The translations under genes and the position numbers were made by a program. A DNA stretch of 64,000 nt from an uncultured Dehalococcoidia bacterium (GTDB taxonomy: Bacteria > Chloroflexota > Dehalococcoidia > Lucifugimonadales > UBA3495). The notes under the pieces were generated by a model. That model had not been told where the DNA came from, searched no databases, and worked only from the letters and a program-made list of their open reading frames with translations. Shown here piece after piece: positions 11,445 through 19,815 of the stretch. The stretch is from contig CATOSK010000004.1 of NCBI GenBank assembly GCA_951812535.1, forward strand, positions 186,001 to 250,000, read 5' to 3'. How positions within the stretch are numbered: the stretch's first letter is position 1; every line of letters begins with the position of its first letter.

Positions 11445-12626
11445 ATGGCATTGTCCGCCAGTTCGTCCAGCAAGCAATCCGCAATCCGTGAATTTCGACA
11501 GATCCACCGAGTTGTGGTGAAAGTCGGTACCGGGGTGCTGACCGACCAGACCGCGGAACAAAGGCTGGACAGGAATGCGATGGCCGAGCTCGTGCGGCAA
11601 ATTGCGGAAGCCAGGCAAGGTGCAGGCGTTCAAGTCCTGCTGGTCACGTCGGGAGCGATCGCAGCCGGACGGGAGGTGCTTCGTCAGAAGGCCGGGGGAG
11701 GCGGTCGAGACATCGTGACCCGACAGGTGCTGGCGGCGGCAGGGCAGGGGCCACTGATGAACTCGTACCAGGAACTGTTCATGGGGCACGGTATCCGCAC
11801 CGCGCAGACCCTCCTCACGATCAACGACCTTTCGAATCGGTTGTCATACCTGAACGTGCGGAACACGCTGATGGCACTGCTGGAACTGGGAGTGGTGCCG
11901 GTGATCAACGAAAACGATGTGGTGGCGGTGGACGAAATTGGCGAGGTTTTCGGTGATAATGACCGGCTTTCAGCCCTGGTAGCAACTCTGGTGGATGCTG
12001 ATCTGCTGTTAATCCTGACGGACACCGAGGGGCTGTTCACCGCTGATCCGAGGACTACCCCGGAGGCTGAACTGCTGCCGGTGGTGGAGCAGGTGGACGC
12101 GTCGGTGGAGGCCATGGCCGGGACGCACAAGAATCCCTGGGCACGAGGCGGAATGCCGACGAAGATTGAGGCGGCCAAGCTGGTTACATCCGGCGGAATC
12201 GGAATGGTGATGTGCAACGGGCGGGCCGAGGGTGCGATTCTCAGGGCGTTGAGGGGAGACGAGATCGGGACGTGGTTCCGTCCGGTGACGGCGCGGATGG
12301 AGGCGCGGAAGAGGTGGATGCTGAGCAGAGTGCTGGACTCGGGCTGGGGTGAGGTTATCGTTGACGCTGGGGCGGCGAAGGCCCTGGCGGAGCGGAGCGT
12401 CAGCCTGCTTCCGGCAGGGGTCAAGCGGGCAGCGGGAGAGTTTCACCGGGGAGACATCGTGTATATATCCGGGGAAAGCGGGGAGCGGGTTGCCTGCGGG
12501 ATTGCGAACTATTCGTCAGAAGATATAGCGCGGATAAGCGGGCTGCGGTCAGACCATATACCGGGGGTTCTGGGTTACCACTACGGGCAGGAAGTGGTAC
12601 ACCGGAACAACCTGGTTTTGCTGTGA
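11445..12626 (+). CDS. proB: Glutamate 5-kinase
   Basis: ProB phosphorylates glutamate to gamma-glutamyl phosphate, the first step of proline synthesis. An amino-acid-kinase domain begins HRVVVKVGTGVLTD and carries LLVTSGAIAAGREVL, VPVINENDVVAVDE and the GGMPTKIEAAKL loop. The last 80 residues form a PUA domain, as in E. coli ProB, giving about 393 residues. ATG 11445 is preferred; TTG 11436 is three codons upstream. The gene ends in GTGA overlapping the start of proA, so the two enzymes, which channel an unstable intermediate, are translationally coupled. Confidence 0.96.
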   Translation: MALSASSSSKQSAIREFRQIHRVVVKVGTGVLTDQTAEQRLDRNAMAELVRQIAEARQGAGVQVLLVTSGAIAAGREVLRQKAGGGGRDIVTRQVLAAAGQGPLMNSYQELFMGHGIRTAQTLLTINDLSNRLSYLNVRNTLMALLELGVVPVINENDVVAVDEIGEVFGDNDRLSALVATLVDADLLLILTDTEGLFTADPRTTPEAELLPVVEQVDASVEAMAGTHKNPWARGGMPTKIEAAKLVTSGGIGMVMCNGRAEGAILRALRGDEIGTWFRPVTARMEARKRWMLSRVLDSGWGEVIVDAGAAKALAERSVSLLPAGVKRAAGEFHRGDIVYISGESGERVACGIANYSSEDIARISGLRSDHIPGVLGYHYGQEVVHRNNLVLL

Positions 12627-13954
12627 ACCAAGAGGGCTATCCTGAAAACGGGACTCCGGAGAAACGCAAAGGCATGACAACCGAGGCGGGGCTCACAACT
12701 ATCACCGCTATGGGGAAGACGGCACAGGCGGCGGCCCGGAGCCTGGGCAGGTCGCCAACGGAGGCGCGCAACAAGGCGCTGATCCGTCTGGCCTACTTCC
12801 TGGAACAGGACAGGGAAGAGCTGCTGGAGGCGAACGCAGAGGACTATGAGGAAGCGGATGCGGAGGGGACAACCGACGCCTTCCTGGACAGGATGTTGCT
12901 GACGCCGGGAAGACTGGACGCGATGGCGAAGGACGTTCGCAACATCGCCGAATTGGCAGATCCCCTGGGGGAGACGATAGAGTCGAGGGTGCTGCCGAAC
13001 GGGTTGTCACTGGAGAAGAAGCGGGTCCCGCTGGGGGTCATCGCGAGCATCTACGAAAGCCGCCCGAACGTTACCATAGACATCGCGGCGCTGTGCCTTA
13101 AATCGGGGAACGCCTGCATCCTGCGGGGCGGGAAGGAGACGGTGCGGTCCAACGTAGAACTGGTGAAGCTGATCCACCGGGGATTGTCAGAGGCAGGGCT
13201 GGACCCGAAGTCGGTCCAGTACATTGACAATCCCGACCGGTCCCTGGTGGACCAGCTGCTCCAAATGAAGGACTACGTGAGCCTGCTGGTGCCCAGAGGG
13301 GGCCCGGCGCTGATCAACTCCGTTGCGGAGAAGGCGACGATGCCCGTGGTGACCGGAGGTGTTGGGGTTTGCCACACTTACGTCGATGAATCGGCGGATA
13401 CGGGGATGGCGTCGGAAATCATCTTCAATGCCAAGGTCCAACGCCCGACGGTGTGCAACGCGCTGGACACGGTGCTGGTCCACGCAGAAGCGGCACCGCG
13501 ATGCCTGCCGCCAGTGGCCGTGAGGCTGGCGGAAGCGGGCGTAGAGCTGAGGTGCGATCAACGGGCGCTGGCGATCCTGGGCCCGGAACCGTTGGGCAGC
13601 GTGGTCCCGGCGAGGGAGGAAGACTGGGGGCAGGAGTACCTTTCCCTGACGGCGGCGGTGAGGGTGGTGGACTCGCTGGAGGACGCACTGGAGCACATCG
13701 AGATATACGGTTCCGGCCACTCGGATGCGATAGTGACGGAAGACCCGGCGGCGGCGGAACGGTTCCTGGCCGAAGTGGACTCATGCACGGTTTATGTAAA
13801 CGCCAGCACGAGGTTCACGGACGGAGGGCAGTTCGGGTTCGGGGCAGAGGTGGGTATCAGCACACAGAAGTTCCACGCCCGGGGGCCGATGGGCCTCAGG
13901 GAGCTAACATCCTACAAGTGGCTGGCGCGGGGGACCGGACAGGTCCGTGAATAA
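12623..13954 (+). CDS. proA: Gamma-glutamyl phosphate reductase
   Basis: ProA uses NADPH to reduce gamma-glutamyl phosphate to glutamate semialdehyde, the second step to proline. It is an aldehyde-dehydrogenase-like protein: PLGVIASIYESRPNVTIDIAALCLKSGNA in the cofactor domain, the nucleophilic cysteine in AKVQRPTVCNALDTVL, and TRFTDGGQFGFGAEVGISTQKFHARGPMGL near the end. GTG 12623 overlaps the proB stop by four bases; ATG 12674 is an alternative that would remove 17 N-terminal residues unlike the family. proC is not in the window. The gene overlaps the next reading frame by eight bases. Confidence 0.96.
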   Translation: MNQEGYPENGTPEKRKGMTTEAGLTTITAMGKTAQAAARSLGRSPTEARNKALIRLAYFLEQDREELLEANAEDYEEADAEGTTDAFLDRMLLTPGRLDAMAKDVRNIAELADPLGETIESRVLPNGLSLEKKRVPLGVIASIYESRPNVTIDIAALCLKSGNACILRGGKETVRSNVELVKLIHRGLSEAGLDPKSVQYIDNPDRSLVDQLLQMKDYVSLLVPRGGPALINSVAEKATMPVVTGGVGVCHTYVDESADTGMASEIIFNAKVQRPTVCNALDTVLVHAEAAPRCLPPVAVRLAEAGVELRCDQRALAILGPEPLGSVVPAREEDWGQEYLSLTAAVRVVDSLEDALEHIEIYGSGHSDAIVTEDPAAAERFLAEVDSCTVYVNASTRFTDGGQFGFGAEVGISTQKFHARGPMGLRELTSYKWLARGTGQVRE

Positions 13955-14882
13955 AGGGAAGCCATCCCGGGAGCCCGTCGAAAGTCCCGGAGAGGCAATT
14001 CCACGCTACATAGTCGACGCCCACTGCCATATCCTGCCGGACAGCTTCTGCGAAAGATACGGCGAACTAGCGGCGAAGGATGCCACCTTCGCCGCTTTGT
14101 TTCCCAAGCCAAATCCGAAGATGGCGACGGTAGAAGGGCTGCTGGCGGCTATGGAAGGGGCGGGCGTATCCCACGCCGTGATCATGGGGATGGGCTGGAA
14201 GACGCTGGAGGTGGCGAGGGAGGTCAACGATTACCTAGCGGAGGCCGCGGCGATGGAGCCGGGAAGGTTGACCGGATTCGGTTCGGTGAATCCGGCCTGG
14301 GGGAAAGAAGCCGCAGCGGAGATACGCCGGTGCGCGGGCATGGGACTGGGGGGTGTTGGGGAACTCCACCCGGACACGCAGGGGTTTGAGATCACCGACG
14401 CCGTCGTCATGGCTCCTGTAATGGGGGAGTTGCGGGAACTGGGGTGGCCTGTGGTGGTCCATTCATCGGAGCCGGTGGGACACCTTTACCCTGGGAAGGG
14501 GAGTACGACGCCCGACAGGCTCTACCGTTTCATTGAAGCATTCCCGGAGAACGCAATAGTATGCGCTCACTGGGGAGGGGGACTGCCGTTCTACTACATG
14601 ATGCCGGAGGTCCCGAAAGTCCTATCCAACGTCTATTTCGATACGGCGGCTTCGCCTTTCCTGTATGGGCCGGAGGTGTTCGAGAGAGTGGCCCAACTGG
14701 CAGGAGCGGAGAGGATTTTGTTTGGGACGGACTACCCGCTGATCAACCATAGAAGGCTCTTGCGCCAAGTCTCTGAAAGCGGGCTGCCGGAGGCAGACCA
14801 GCGAGCGATCCTGGGGGGGAATGCGGCGAGACTGTTGGGGGCGGGGATTTCGCCCAAAGAGACTGCGCCGGAGAAAGGGTAA
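13947..14882 (+). CDS. Amidohydrolase family 2 protein
   Basis: This is a TIM-barrel metal-dependent hydrolase of the amidohydrolase 2 type. The N-terminal VDAHCHILPD supplies the HxH metal pair, PVVVHSSEPVGHLYPG a further histidine, IVCAHWGGGLPFY another, and LFGTDYPLIN the conserved aspartate. The substrate is not evident; relatives decarboxylate or hydrolyse small aromatic or lactone compounds. It begins with GTG 13947, eight bases inside proA, and is followed directly by the mug-like gene. It therefore belongs to the overlapping proB-to-alkA transcript, but nothing in the sequence ties it to proline or to repair. Confidence 0.82.
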   Translation: MNKGKPSREPVESPGEAIPRYIVDAHCHILPDSFCERYGELAAKDATFAALFPKPNPKMATVEGLLAAMEGAGVSHAVIMGMGWKTLEVAREVNDYLAEAAAMEPGRLTGFGSVNPAWGKEAAAEIRRCAGMGLGGVGELHPDTQGFEITDAVVMAPVMGELRELGWPVVVHSSEPVGHLYPGKGSTTPDRLYRFIEAFPENAIVCAHWGGGLPFYYMMPEVPKVLSNVYFDTAASPFLYGPEVFERVAQLAGAERILFGTDYPLINHRRLLRQVSESGLPEADQRAILGGNAARLLGAGISPKETAPEKG

Positions 14883-14883
14883 G

Positions 14884-15438
14884 GTGATAGTGGAGGATTT
14901 TGCGACCCTCCCGGACTACCTGGCTCCCGGGCTGGACGTGGTGCTGGTGGGGATCAATCCGTCGCTGCCGTCGGTACGAACGGGACACTACTTCGCCAAC
15001 CCGCGCAACAGGTTTTGGAGGGCGTTGAACGCCTCGGGAATCGTGGGGGCGGAGCTGAGCCCGGAGCTGGACAGGACGCTTCCGGAATACGGATTTGGGT
15101 TTACCGACCTGGTGAAGCGGGCGTCGGCGCAGGCGTCGGACCTGAAAGCGGGGGACTTCAGGAAGGGATGCCCGCTGGTCAAGAAGAAACTGTTGGCGTA
15201 CCAGCCAAGAATCGCCTGCTTTCATGGGTTGACGGGGTACAGGGCTTTCCTGAAATACGGCGAAGGCTGCAATGCCAAGGCGGAACTGGGGCTACAACCG
15301 AGAACGATTGGTGAAACGCGGCTGTTCGTGGTGCCGAATCCCAGCCCGGCCAACGCGCAGTATTCGGTTGAAGTCCTGACGGAATGGTACCGCAATCTGG
15401 GCCGGTTGCGGGACGAGTTGGCCAATGGCGGTGGGTGA
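14884..15438 (+). CDS. mug: G/U(T)-mismatch-specific DNA glycosylase, MUG/TDG family
   Basis: A small uracil-DNA glycosylase-fold protein (184 residues) expected to excise uracil or thymine, and alkylated cytosines, from mismatches with guanine. The MUG signatures are present: VLVGINPSLPS (active-site loop with the catalytic Asn), FANPRNRFWRALN, and near the end FVVPNPSPAN, the intercalating loop. GTG 14884 starts one base after the stop of the amidohydrolase gene. It overlaps thpR by 14 bases. With alkA two genes on, it forms a base-excision-repair group. Confidence 0.9.
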   Translation: MIVEDFATLPDYLAPGLDVVLVGINPSLPSVRTGHYFANPRNRFWRALNASGIVGAELSPELDRTLPEYGFGFTDLVKRASAQASDLKAGDFRKGCPLVKKKLLAYQPRIACFHGLTGYRAFLKYGEGCNAKAELGLQPRTIGETRLFVVPNPSPANAQYSVEVLTEWYRNLGRLRDELANGGG

Positions 15439-16033
15439 GACGACAATCCGGCTATTTGCGGCGGTCTATCCTTCGGAAGAGGCGCAGCGGGCGCTGGGGG
15501 AGACGATGGCCGAATTTGAAGCGGGGGCGCCGAACCTGGCGCGGTGGGTGAGGCCGGAGCGGGTCCACCTGACGCTCAGGTTTTTCGGGGACCTTCCGAG
15601 GCGAGAGGCGGCCACTATCCTGGAAGCAATGGCAAGGGTGCCGGCGGAGTTCAACCGGGGTGGTTTCAAGCTGCGGCTGGCCCGGTTGGGGACGTTCGGG
15701 CAGCCAAGCAACCCGCGGGTTGTCTGGGCGGGATCCGGTGGGGACGTGGAGGCCCTGGGGGATTTGCACGGAGTCCTGGACCGGGAGCTGGTGCAGGCCG
15801 GGTTTGATCCCGACCGGCAGCCGTACCGGCCTCACATGACGCTGGGGCGTCCGCGGAACGCGAGAAACCGCCAAGCCGGGCGGGCGCTGGCGACGGCGGT
15901 CTGGGATTGGCCAGCGCTTCCCGCGGTGGAGTGGACTGTGGATGAGATGCACCTGATACACAGCGTGCTGCCTCCGGAGACCCCGGAGTACATCTCGCTG
16001 GGGTGCGTCCGGTTGGGGCCGGCCAATGGATAG
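15425..16033 (+). CDS. thpR: RNA 2',3'-cyclic phosphodiesterase (2'-5' RNA ligase family)
   Basis: This 2H phosphoesterase has two HxTx motifs, VHLTLRFFGDLP near residue 45 and PHMTLGRPRNARN near residue 140. The 202-residue length and TLRFFGD context fit ThpR, which opens 2',3'-cyclic phosphates and shows 2'-5' RNA ligase activity in vitro. The ATG lies 14 bases inside mug and the stop overlaps alkA by eight bases, so the three are one translational chain. Substrate in the cell is uncertain. Confidence 0.9.
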   Translation: MAVGETTIRLFAAVYPSEEAQRALGETMAEFEAGAPNLARWVRPERVHLTLRFFGDLPRREAATILEAMARVPAEFNRGGFKLRLARLGTFGQPSNPRVVWAGSGGDVEALGDLHGVLDRELVQAGFDPDRQPYRPHMTLGRPRNARNRQAGRALATAVWDWPALPAVEWTVDEMHLIHSVLPPETPEYISLGCVRLGPANG

Positions 16034-16940
16034 AGTTACTTTCACCATTGAGCCAAAGGCCCCGTATGACCAGGGAATGACGGCCCCAGAACAGCCATTT
16101 TTCCGAGGAGCAGGGGAGCACAATAGGACGAAGGACGGGTACCGGAGGCTGCTGGACCTGAGGGAGAAGGCGGCGTTGGCCGTTGTCCGGCCGAGAGGCG
16201 GGGTGGGTGATCCGACGCTGGAGGTGGAGTTGCTAGGTGGCGGGTTGACGGACGACGATGCGGCCGCCGCCGCCGGGCAACTGGAGTGGGTGCTGGGGGC
16301 AGGCCAAGACGTGAAACCGTTTTACGACAGTACCAGAAGTGACCCGGTAATGCGGGAGATAACCGAGCGGTTTTTCGGGATGCACCTGACCCATTCCCTC
16401 ACGGTGTTCGAGTCGCTGGTGCTGGCAATCCTGGGACAGCAGATCGCGGCCCCGGTGGCACGGGTGGTGCGGCGGCTGGTGGTGGAAACGTACGGGCCTT
16501 CGGAGACCTTCGACGGGGTGGAGTATTTCGCATTCCCGCGGCCGGAGGCGATTCAAGCGGCGACGGTGGAGGAGCTGCGGGGGTTGAAGCTGAGCCAACG
16601 GAAGGCAGAGTACGTGAAGGGGATCGCGGCGGCGGCGATGGACTCCTCGGGGTGGTTGGAGGGGTTGAAGGAATTGCCGGAGGATGAGGTGGTGGAGCGG
16701 TTGACAGAGCTCCGAGGGGTGGGGAAGTGGTCGGCGCACTGGGTCCTGACCCGGGCGCTGGGGCACCCAGACGCCTTTCCTTCGGGGGACCTGGCGCTGC
16801 AGCGGGCGGTTTCCAACCTGTATTTCCGCGGGGAGAAACAGGGGGAGCGAGAGGTGGAGAACTTTTCCGAGCGGTGGCGTCCCTTCCGGGCCTACGCCAC
16901 GGCGTATCTATTCGCAGCGCTGCGGGCGGGGTTGGCGTAG
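16026..16940 (+). CDS. alkA: DNA-3-methyladenine glycosylase II, AlkA-like
   Basis: This is a helix-hairpin-helix GPD glycosylase that removes alkylated purines. The HhH segment is LTELRGVGKWSAHWVL, followed by the catalytic aspartate in AFPSGDLALQRAV. An upstream helix LVLAILGQQIAAPVARVVRRLV is typical of AlkA and of yeast MAG. The N-terminal 90 residues resemble the AlkA extension. No FeS cysteines of the EndoIII/MutY type are present. It is the last gene of the overlapping proB operon. Confidence 0.9.
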   Translation: MDRVTFTIEPKAPYDQGMTAPEQPFFRGAGEHNRTKDGYRRLLDLREKAALAVVRPRGGVGDPTLEVELLGGGLTDDDAAAAAGQLEWVLGAGQDVKPFYDSTRSDPVMREITERFFGMHLTHSLTVFESLVLAILGQQIAAPVARVVRRLVVETYGPSETFDGVEYFAFPRPEAIQAATVEELRGLKLSQRKAEYVKGIAAAAMDSSGWLEGLKELPEDEVVERLTELRGVGKWSAHWVLTRALGHPDAFPSGDLALQRAVSNLYFRGEKQGEREVENFSERWRPFRAYATAYLFAALRAGLA

Positions 16941-16979
16941 GCCGGGGGTGTACCAATCGGATTTCCACCCCCATCCTAA

Positions 16980-17002
16980 CCTTCCCCCGTCGAGGGGGAA
17001 GG
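16980..17002. terminator. Hairpin between convergent alkA and ffh
   Basis: CCTTCCCCC (16980-16988) pairs perfectly with GGGGGAAGG (16994-17002) around GTCGA. It is placed 40 bases after the alkA stop and 48 bases after the ffh stop on the other strand, so it can serve both. There is no clear U tract on either side. Confidence 0.5.
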
Positions 17003-17050
17003 GACTTTCAAGTTATCTCCCAGGGGTATATACGGTGGATACGGGGCTTC

Positions 17051-18382
17051 CTAGCGGAAGAGGTTCATAAGGGTGCGGGGGTTCCTGGTGCGGTTGAACT
17101 GGCGCATCATCTTCTGGGTCTGGCGGAACTGGTTGAGGAGCTGGTTGATGTCCTGGGGGGTGGTGCCGCTGCCCCGGGCGATGCGGCGGCGGCGACTGCC
17201 GTTGATGATTTCCGGGCGCTTGCGTTCCCCGGGGGTCATCGAGCGGATGATGGCTTCGACCCGCTTGACCTGGTTGTCGTCGAACTCGGTGGGCATTTTC
17301 TTGGCCATCTGACCCATGCCGGGGATCATCTCCATAATCTGGCTCAGGGACCCCATCTGCTTGACGCTCTGAATCTGCTTGAGGAAGTCCTCCAGGTCGA
17401 AGGAGGCCTGGCGGAACTTGCGCTCCATCTCCTTGGCCTGATCTTCGTCGACGGTCTGCTGGGCGCGTTCGATGAGGGTGAGGACGTCGCCCATGGCGAG
17501 GATGCGGGATGCCATGCGGTCGGGATGGAACTCCTCCAGGGCGTCGGGACGTTCTCCGGTGCCGACAAACTTGATGGGGACGCCGGTGACACGGGTTACG
17601 GAAAGGGCCGCTCCACCGCGGGCATCGCCGTCGAGCTTGGTCATGACAAGGCCGGTGAGGTGAACGCGGCTGTGGAACTCCTCGGCGGCGTTGACGGCAT
17701 CCTGACCGGTCATGGAGTCCACGACGAGGAGGGTCTCGTGGGGAGAGGCCGCATCCTTGACTTCTTCCAGCTCGGTCATTAGGTCATCGTCGATGTGGAG
17801 GCGTCCACCGGTGTCCACGATGGCCCAGTGGAGTCCGAGACGGCGGGCTTCCTCTACGCCGTTGGAAACGACCTGCTTGACGGTGGACTTTCCGGGGTCT
17901 TCGGAATAGACCGGGACGTCAAGCTGCTTTCCGAGAGTCTGAAGCTGGGATATGGCGGCCGGGCGACGGAGGTCGGCGGCGATGAGGATGGCGGTGTTGC
18001 CCTGGCGACGGAGCTGGAGAGCGAGCTTGGCGGCGGTGGTGGTCTTGCCGGAGCCCTGCAATCCGACGAGCATTAGAACGGAGGGGAGTTGGCTGGAGGG
18101 GGTGAGGCGGTGCTGGTCGCCAGTGAGGATTTCGGTAAGCTCCTCGTGGACTATCTTGACGACCTGCTGGCCGGGGGTGAGGCTCTGCATGACGTCAGTA
18201 CCGAGAGAGCGCTCCTTGACCCTGGCGACGAAGTCGCGGGCGACGCGGAAGTTGACGTCCGATTCCAGGAGGGACCGGCGAACCTGGCTGAGGGCTTCGT
18301 CGATATCCTTCTCGGTGAGCCGACCCTTGCTGGAAAGGCGGTTGAATATCCCGGTGAGCTTGTCGGTCAAATTGTCAAACAT
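17051..18382 (-). CDS. ffh: Signal recognition particle protein Ffh
   Basis: Ffh binds the signal sequence of nascent membrane proteins and, with 4.5S RNA and FtsY, targets ribosomes to SecYEG. The 443 residues include the N domain, the GTPase G domain with P-loop LVGLQGSGKTTTAAKLA, the DTGGRLHID motif and TKLDGDARGGAALS. The methionine-rich M domain includes IPGMGQMAKKMPTE and the RNA-binding segment RSMTPGERKRPEIINGSRRRRIARGSG, here split for quotation as the block near residues 370-400. The gene has a good promoter. No SRP RNA gene is visible nearby. Confidence 0.97.
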   Translation of the reverse strand: MFDNLTDKLTGIFNRLSSKGRLTEKDIDEALSQVRRSLLESDVNFRVARDFVARVKERSLGTDVMQSLTPGQQVVKIVHEELTEILTGDQHRLTPSSQLPSVLMLVGLQGSGKTTTAAKLALQLRRQGNTAILIAADLRRPAAISQLQTLGKQLDVPVYSEDPGKSTVKQVVSNGVEEARRLGLHWAIVDTGGRLHIDDDLMTELEEVKDAASPHETLLVVDSMTGQDAVNAAEEFHSRVHLTGLVMTKLDGDARGGAALSVTRVTGVPIKFVGTGERPDALEEFHPDRMASRILAMGDVLTLIERAQQTVDEDQAKEMERKFRQASFDLEDFLKQIQSVKQMGSLSQIMEMIPGMGQMAKKMPTEFDDNQVKRVEAIIRSMTPGERKRPEIINGSRRRRIARGSGTTPQDINQLLNQFRQTQKMMRQFNRTRNPRTLMNLFR

Positions 18383-18419
18383 TTATCCCCACGTCCATCC
18401 TCACGTCGTGTTTAGTTGG

Positions 18420-18449
18420 ATTGTAGGTTGGGTCAGACTGGGCGGTCAA
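18420..18449 (-). promoter_or_regulatory. Promoter of ffh
   Basis: TTGACC (18449-18444), 18 bases, TACAAT (18425-18420) on the minus strand. The predicted start near 18413 leaves a leader of about 31 bases with a GTGGGGAT ribosome site before the ATG at 18382. Confidence 0.65.
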
Positions 18450-18500
18450 GGCAATGGAAGGGGCTTGCCAGGGGCTTGTTTTGAGGGAGGTACGGGCACG

Positions 18501-18520
18501 TTGGGGGATGAATCCCCCAA
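18501..18520. repeat. Dispersed palindrome family A, copy 1
   Basis: TTGGGGGA (18501-18508) pairs with TCCCCCAA (18513-18520) around TGAA, followed by ACCCCCTGAA. Near-identical elements occur at 23657-23677 and 24220-24239, and a diverged one at 28328-28346. It lies in the 348-base gap between ffh and the ABC permease gene, a gap that also holds the tandem decamer at 18565 and otherwise no gene I can support. Confidence 0.65.
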
Positions 18521-18564
18521 ACCCCCTGAATTAAAGAACATGGAAGCCGGGGCGGGAAAATTTA

Positions 18565-18594
18565 CTGTCGCATTCTGTTGCATTTTGTCGCATT
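18565..18594. repeat. Three tandem TGTCGCATT decamers
   Basis: CTGTCGCATT, CTGTTGCATT and TTGTCGCATT follow one another without a gap, so the core recurs every 10 bases, on one face of the helix. Seven bases later comes AACGGGCCGGGGT (18601-18613), and GGCAACTGTCAG is at 18688-18699. Both words recur in the same order beside the motif array at 30794-30949. It may be a binding-site cluster or part of a diverged mobile repeat. Confidence 0.5.
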
Positions 18595-18730
18595 TGAGGA
18601 AACGGGCCGGGGTCCCGGCTTACGTAGCCATAGCCTTGGGTCATGCTCTGAGTCAATAGTAGCGATGTGAGAGCGCTAATGGCAATGGGCAACTGTCAGC
18701 AGGGGTGGAAGGAAGGCCGCGATTAACGGG

Positions 18731-19813
18731 TTATTCCCACCGGAAGAGCCAGACGGCTAGGGCGAAACTGACGACGAGCCAGGCAGCGAGTCCGGCCAGG
18801 TTATACCACTGGGACCAGAGGGCGGCGCCGTCAACGGAGATGCTCCGCATGGCGTCGGCGAGGTAGGTCAGGGGCAGGTAGTCGGTGACGGACTGGAGGA
18901 ATTCGGGCATGACCTCGCGGGGGAAGAATATCCCGGAGAGGAACATCATGGGAAGGGAGACGACGTTGGCCAAGGGGGCGGCGACTTCTTCGGTGCGGGC
19001 CCAGCCGGAGACGGCGAATCCGAGGGTGATGAACACTGCGCCGCCGAGGAGGGTGACGGCGAGAAGGGACAGGATGTTTCCGACGACCTGGACATCAAAG
19101 AGGAGGATGGCCACTCCGATGAGGACCAGGGTCTGCATGATGGAGACTACGAGGCGGGTGGCAGAGTAGGAGACAAGGAAGGATGCAGGGCTGACGGGGG
19201 TGGCGAACATGCGGCGGAGGATTCCCTGACGCTTGAGCTGGACGAAGGCGAAGGCGACGCTGAACAGTCCCATCTGCATGATGGCCAAGGCGATGATGCC
19301 GGGGGTCAGGAAGTCGATGTAGCGGAGGCGGCGACTGTCCACGGGCTCGGCGTGGAAGACGAAGAGCCGGGAGGCGTCGCCGAACTGGAAGGTCATCTCG
19401 TCGAGGATGCGGGTCAGAACGGCCTGTCCGACGCCGGACTCCCGGGGGCGACCCTGGTTGTAAAGGACTTTGAGGGGGACGGGGTCGCCCTCAATGGTGA
19501 AGCCGGCGGGGATAATCAGGACGAGATCGCGTTTTCCAGCGCCGACGGCCTGGACCTCGGAATCCTCGCTGTCGCCGGGAGTGATGTTGAATCCCTCAGA
19601 GGCTTCAAGGAGGGCGACGAGGGCGCGGGACTCGCGGTTGGCGGCGTGGTCTACTACGCCGAGGTCTATCCGGCCGAAGGAGCCGAAGTTAAAGAGGCCG
19701 AAGATGACCATCAAGAGGAGGGGGAGGAAGAGGTTCCAGAAGAGGGCCTGACGGTCGCGGAACCACATTTTCATGGATGCGACGGTGAGGACGAGGGTGG
19801 GATTGGAAAACAA
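18731..19813 (-). CDS. ABC-2 type transporter permease
   Basis: This is the membrane half of an ABC exporter of the DrrB/YhhJ type, about 360 residues. One N-terminal membrane segment (FWNLFLPLLLMVIFGLFNF) is followed by a large extracytoplasmic domain of about 130 residues. Then come five membrane segments, with the conserved DFLTPGIIALAIMQMGLFSVAF and SLPMMFLSGIFFPREVMPE features of ABC-2 proteins. The start is taken as TTG 19813, two bases after the stop of the ATPase gene; an ATG lies 16 codons further in. An upstream extension is open but does not look like protein of this family. Its substrate cannot be told; drugs, lipids or peptides are all possible. Confidence 0.85.
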   Translation of the reverse strand: MFSNPTLVLTVASMKMWFRDRQALFWNLFLPLLLMVIFGLFNFGSFGRIDLGVVDHAANRESRALVALLEASEGFNITPGDSEDSEVQAVGAGKRDLVLIIPAGFTIEGDPVPLKVLYNQGRPRESGVGQAVLTRILDEMTFQFGDASRLFVFHAEPVDSRRLRYIDFLTPGIIALAIMQMGLFSVAFAFVQLKRQGILRRMFATPVSPASFLVSYSATRLVVSIMQTLVLIGVAILLFDVQVVGNILSLLAVTLLGGAVFITLGFAVSGWARTEEVAAPLANVVSLPMMFLSGIFFPREVMPEFLQSVTDYLPLTYLADAMRSISVDGAALWSQWYNLAGLAAWLVVSFALAVWLFRWE

Positions 19814-19815
19814 GA

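Noticed and set aside
18565-18594. CRISPR-like array
   Set aside because: Repeats are 10 bases with no spacers, and there are no cas genes in the window.
18383-18730. SRP RNA gene beside ffh
   Set aside because: The conserved SRP helix 8 sequence (GGTCAGGCCCGGAAGG-like) is not present in the gap.
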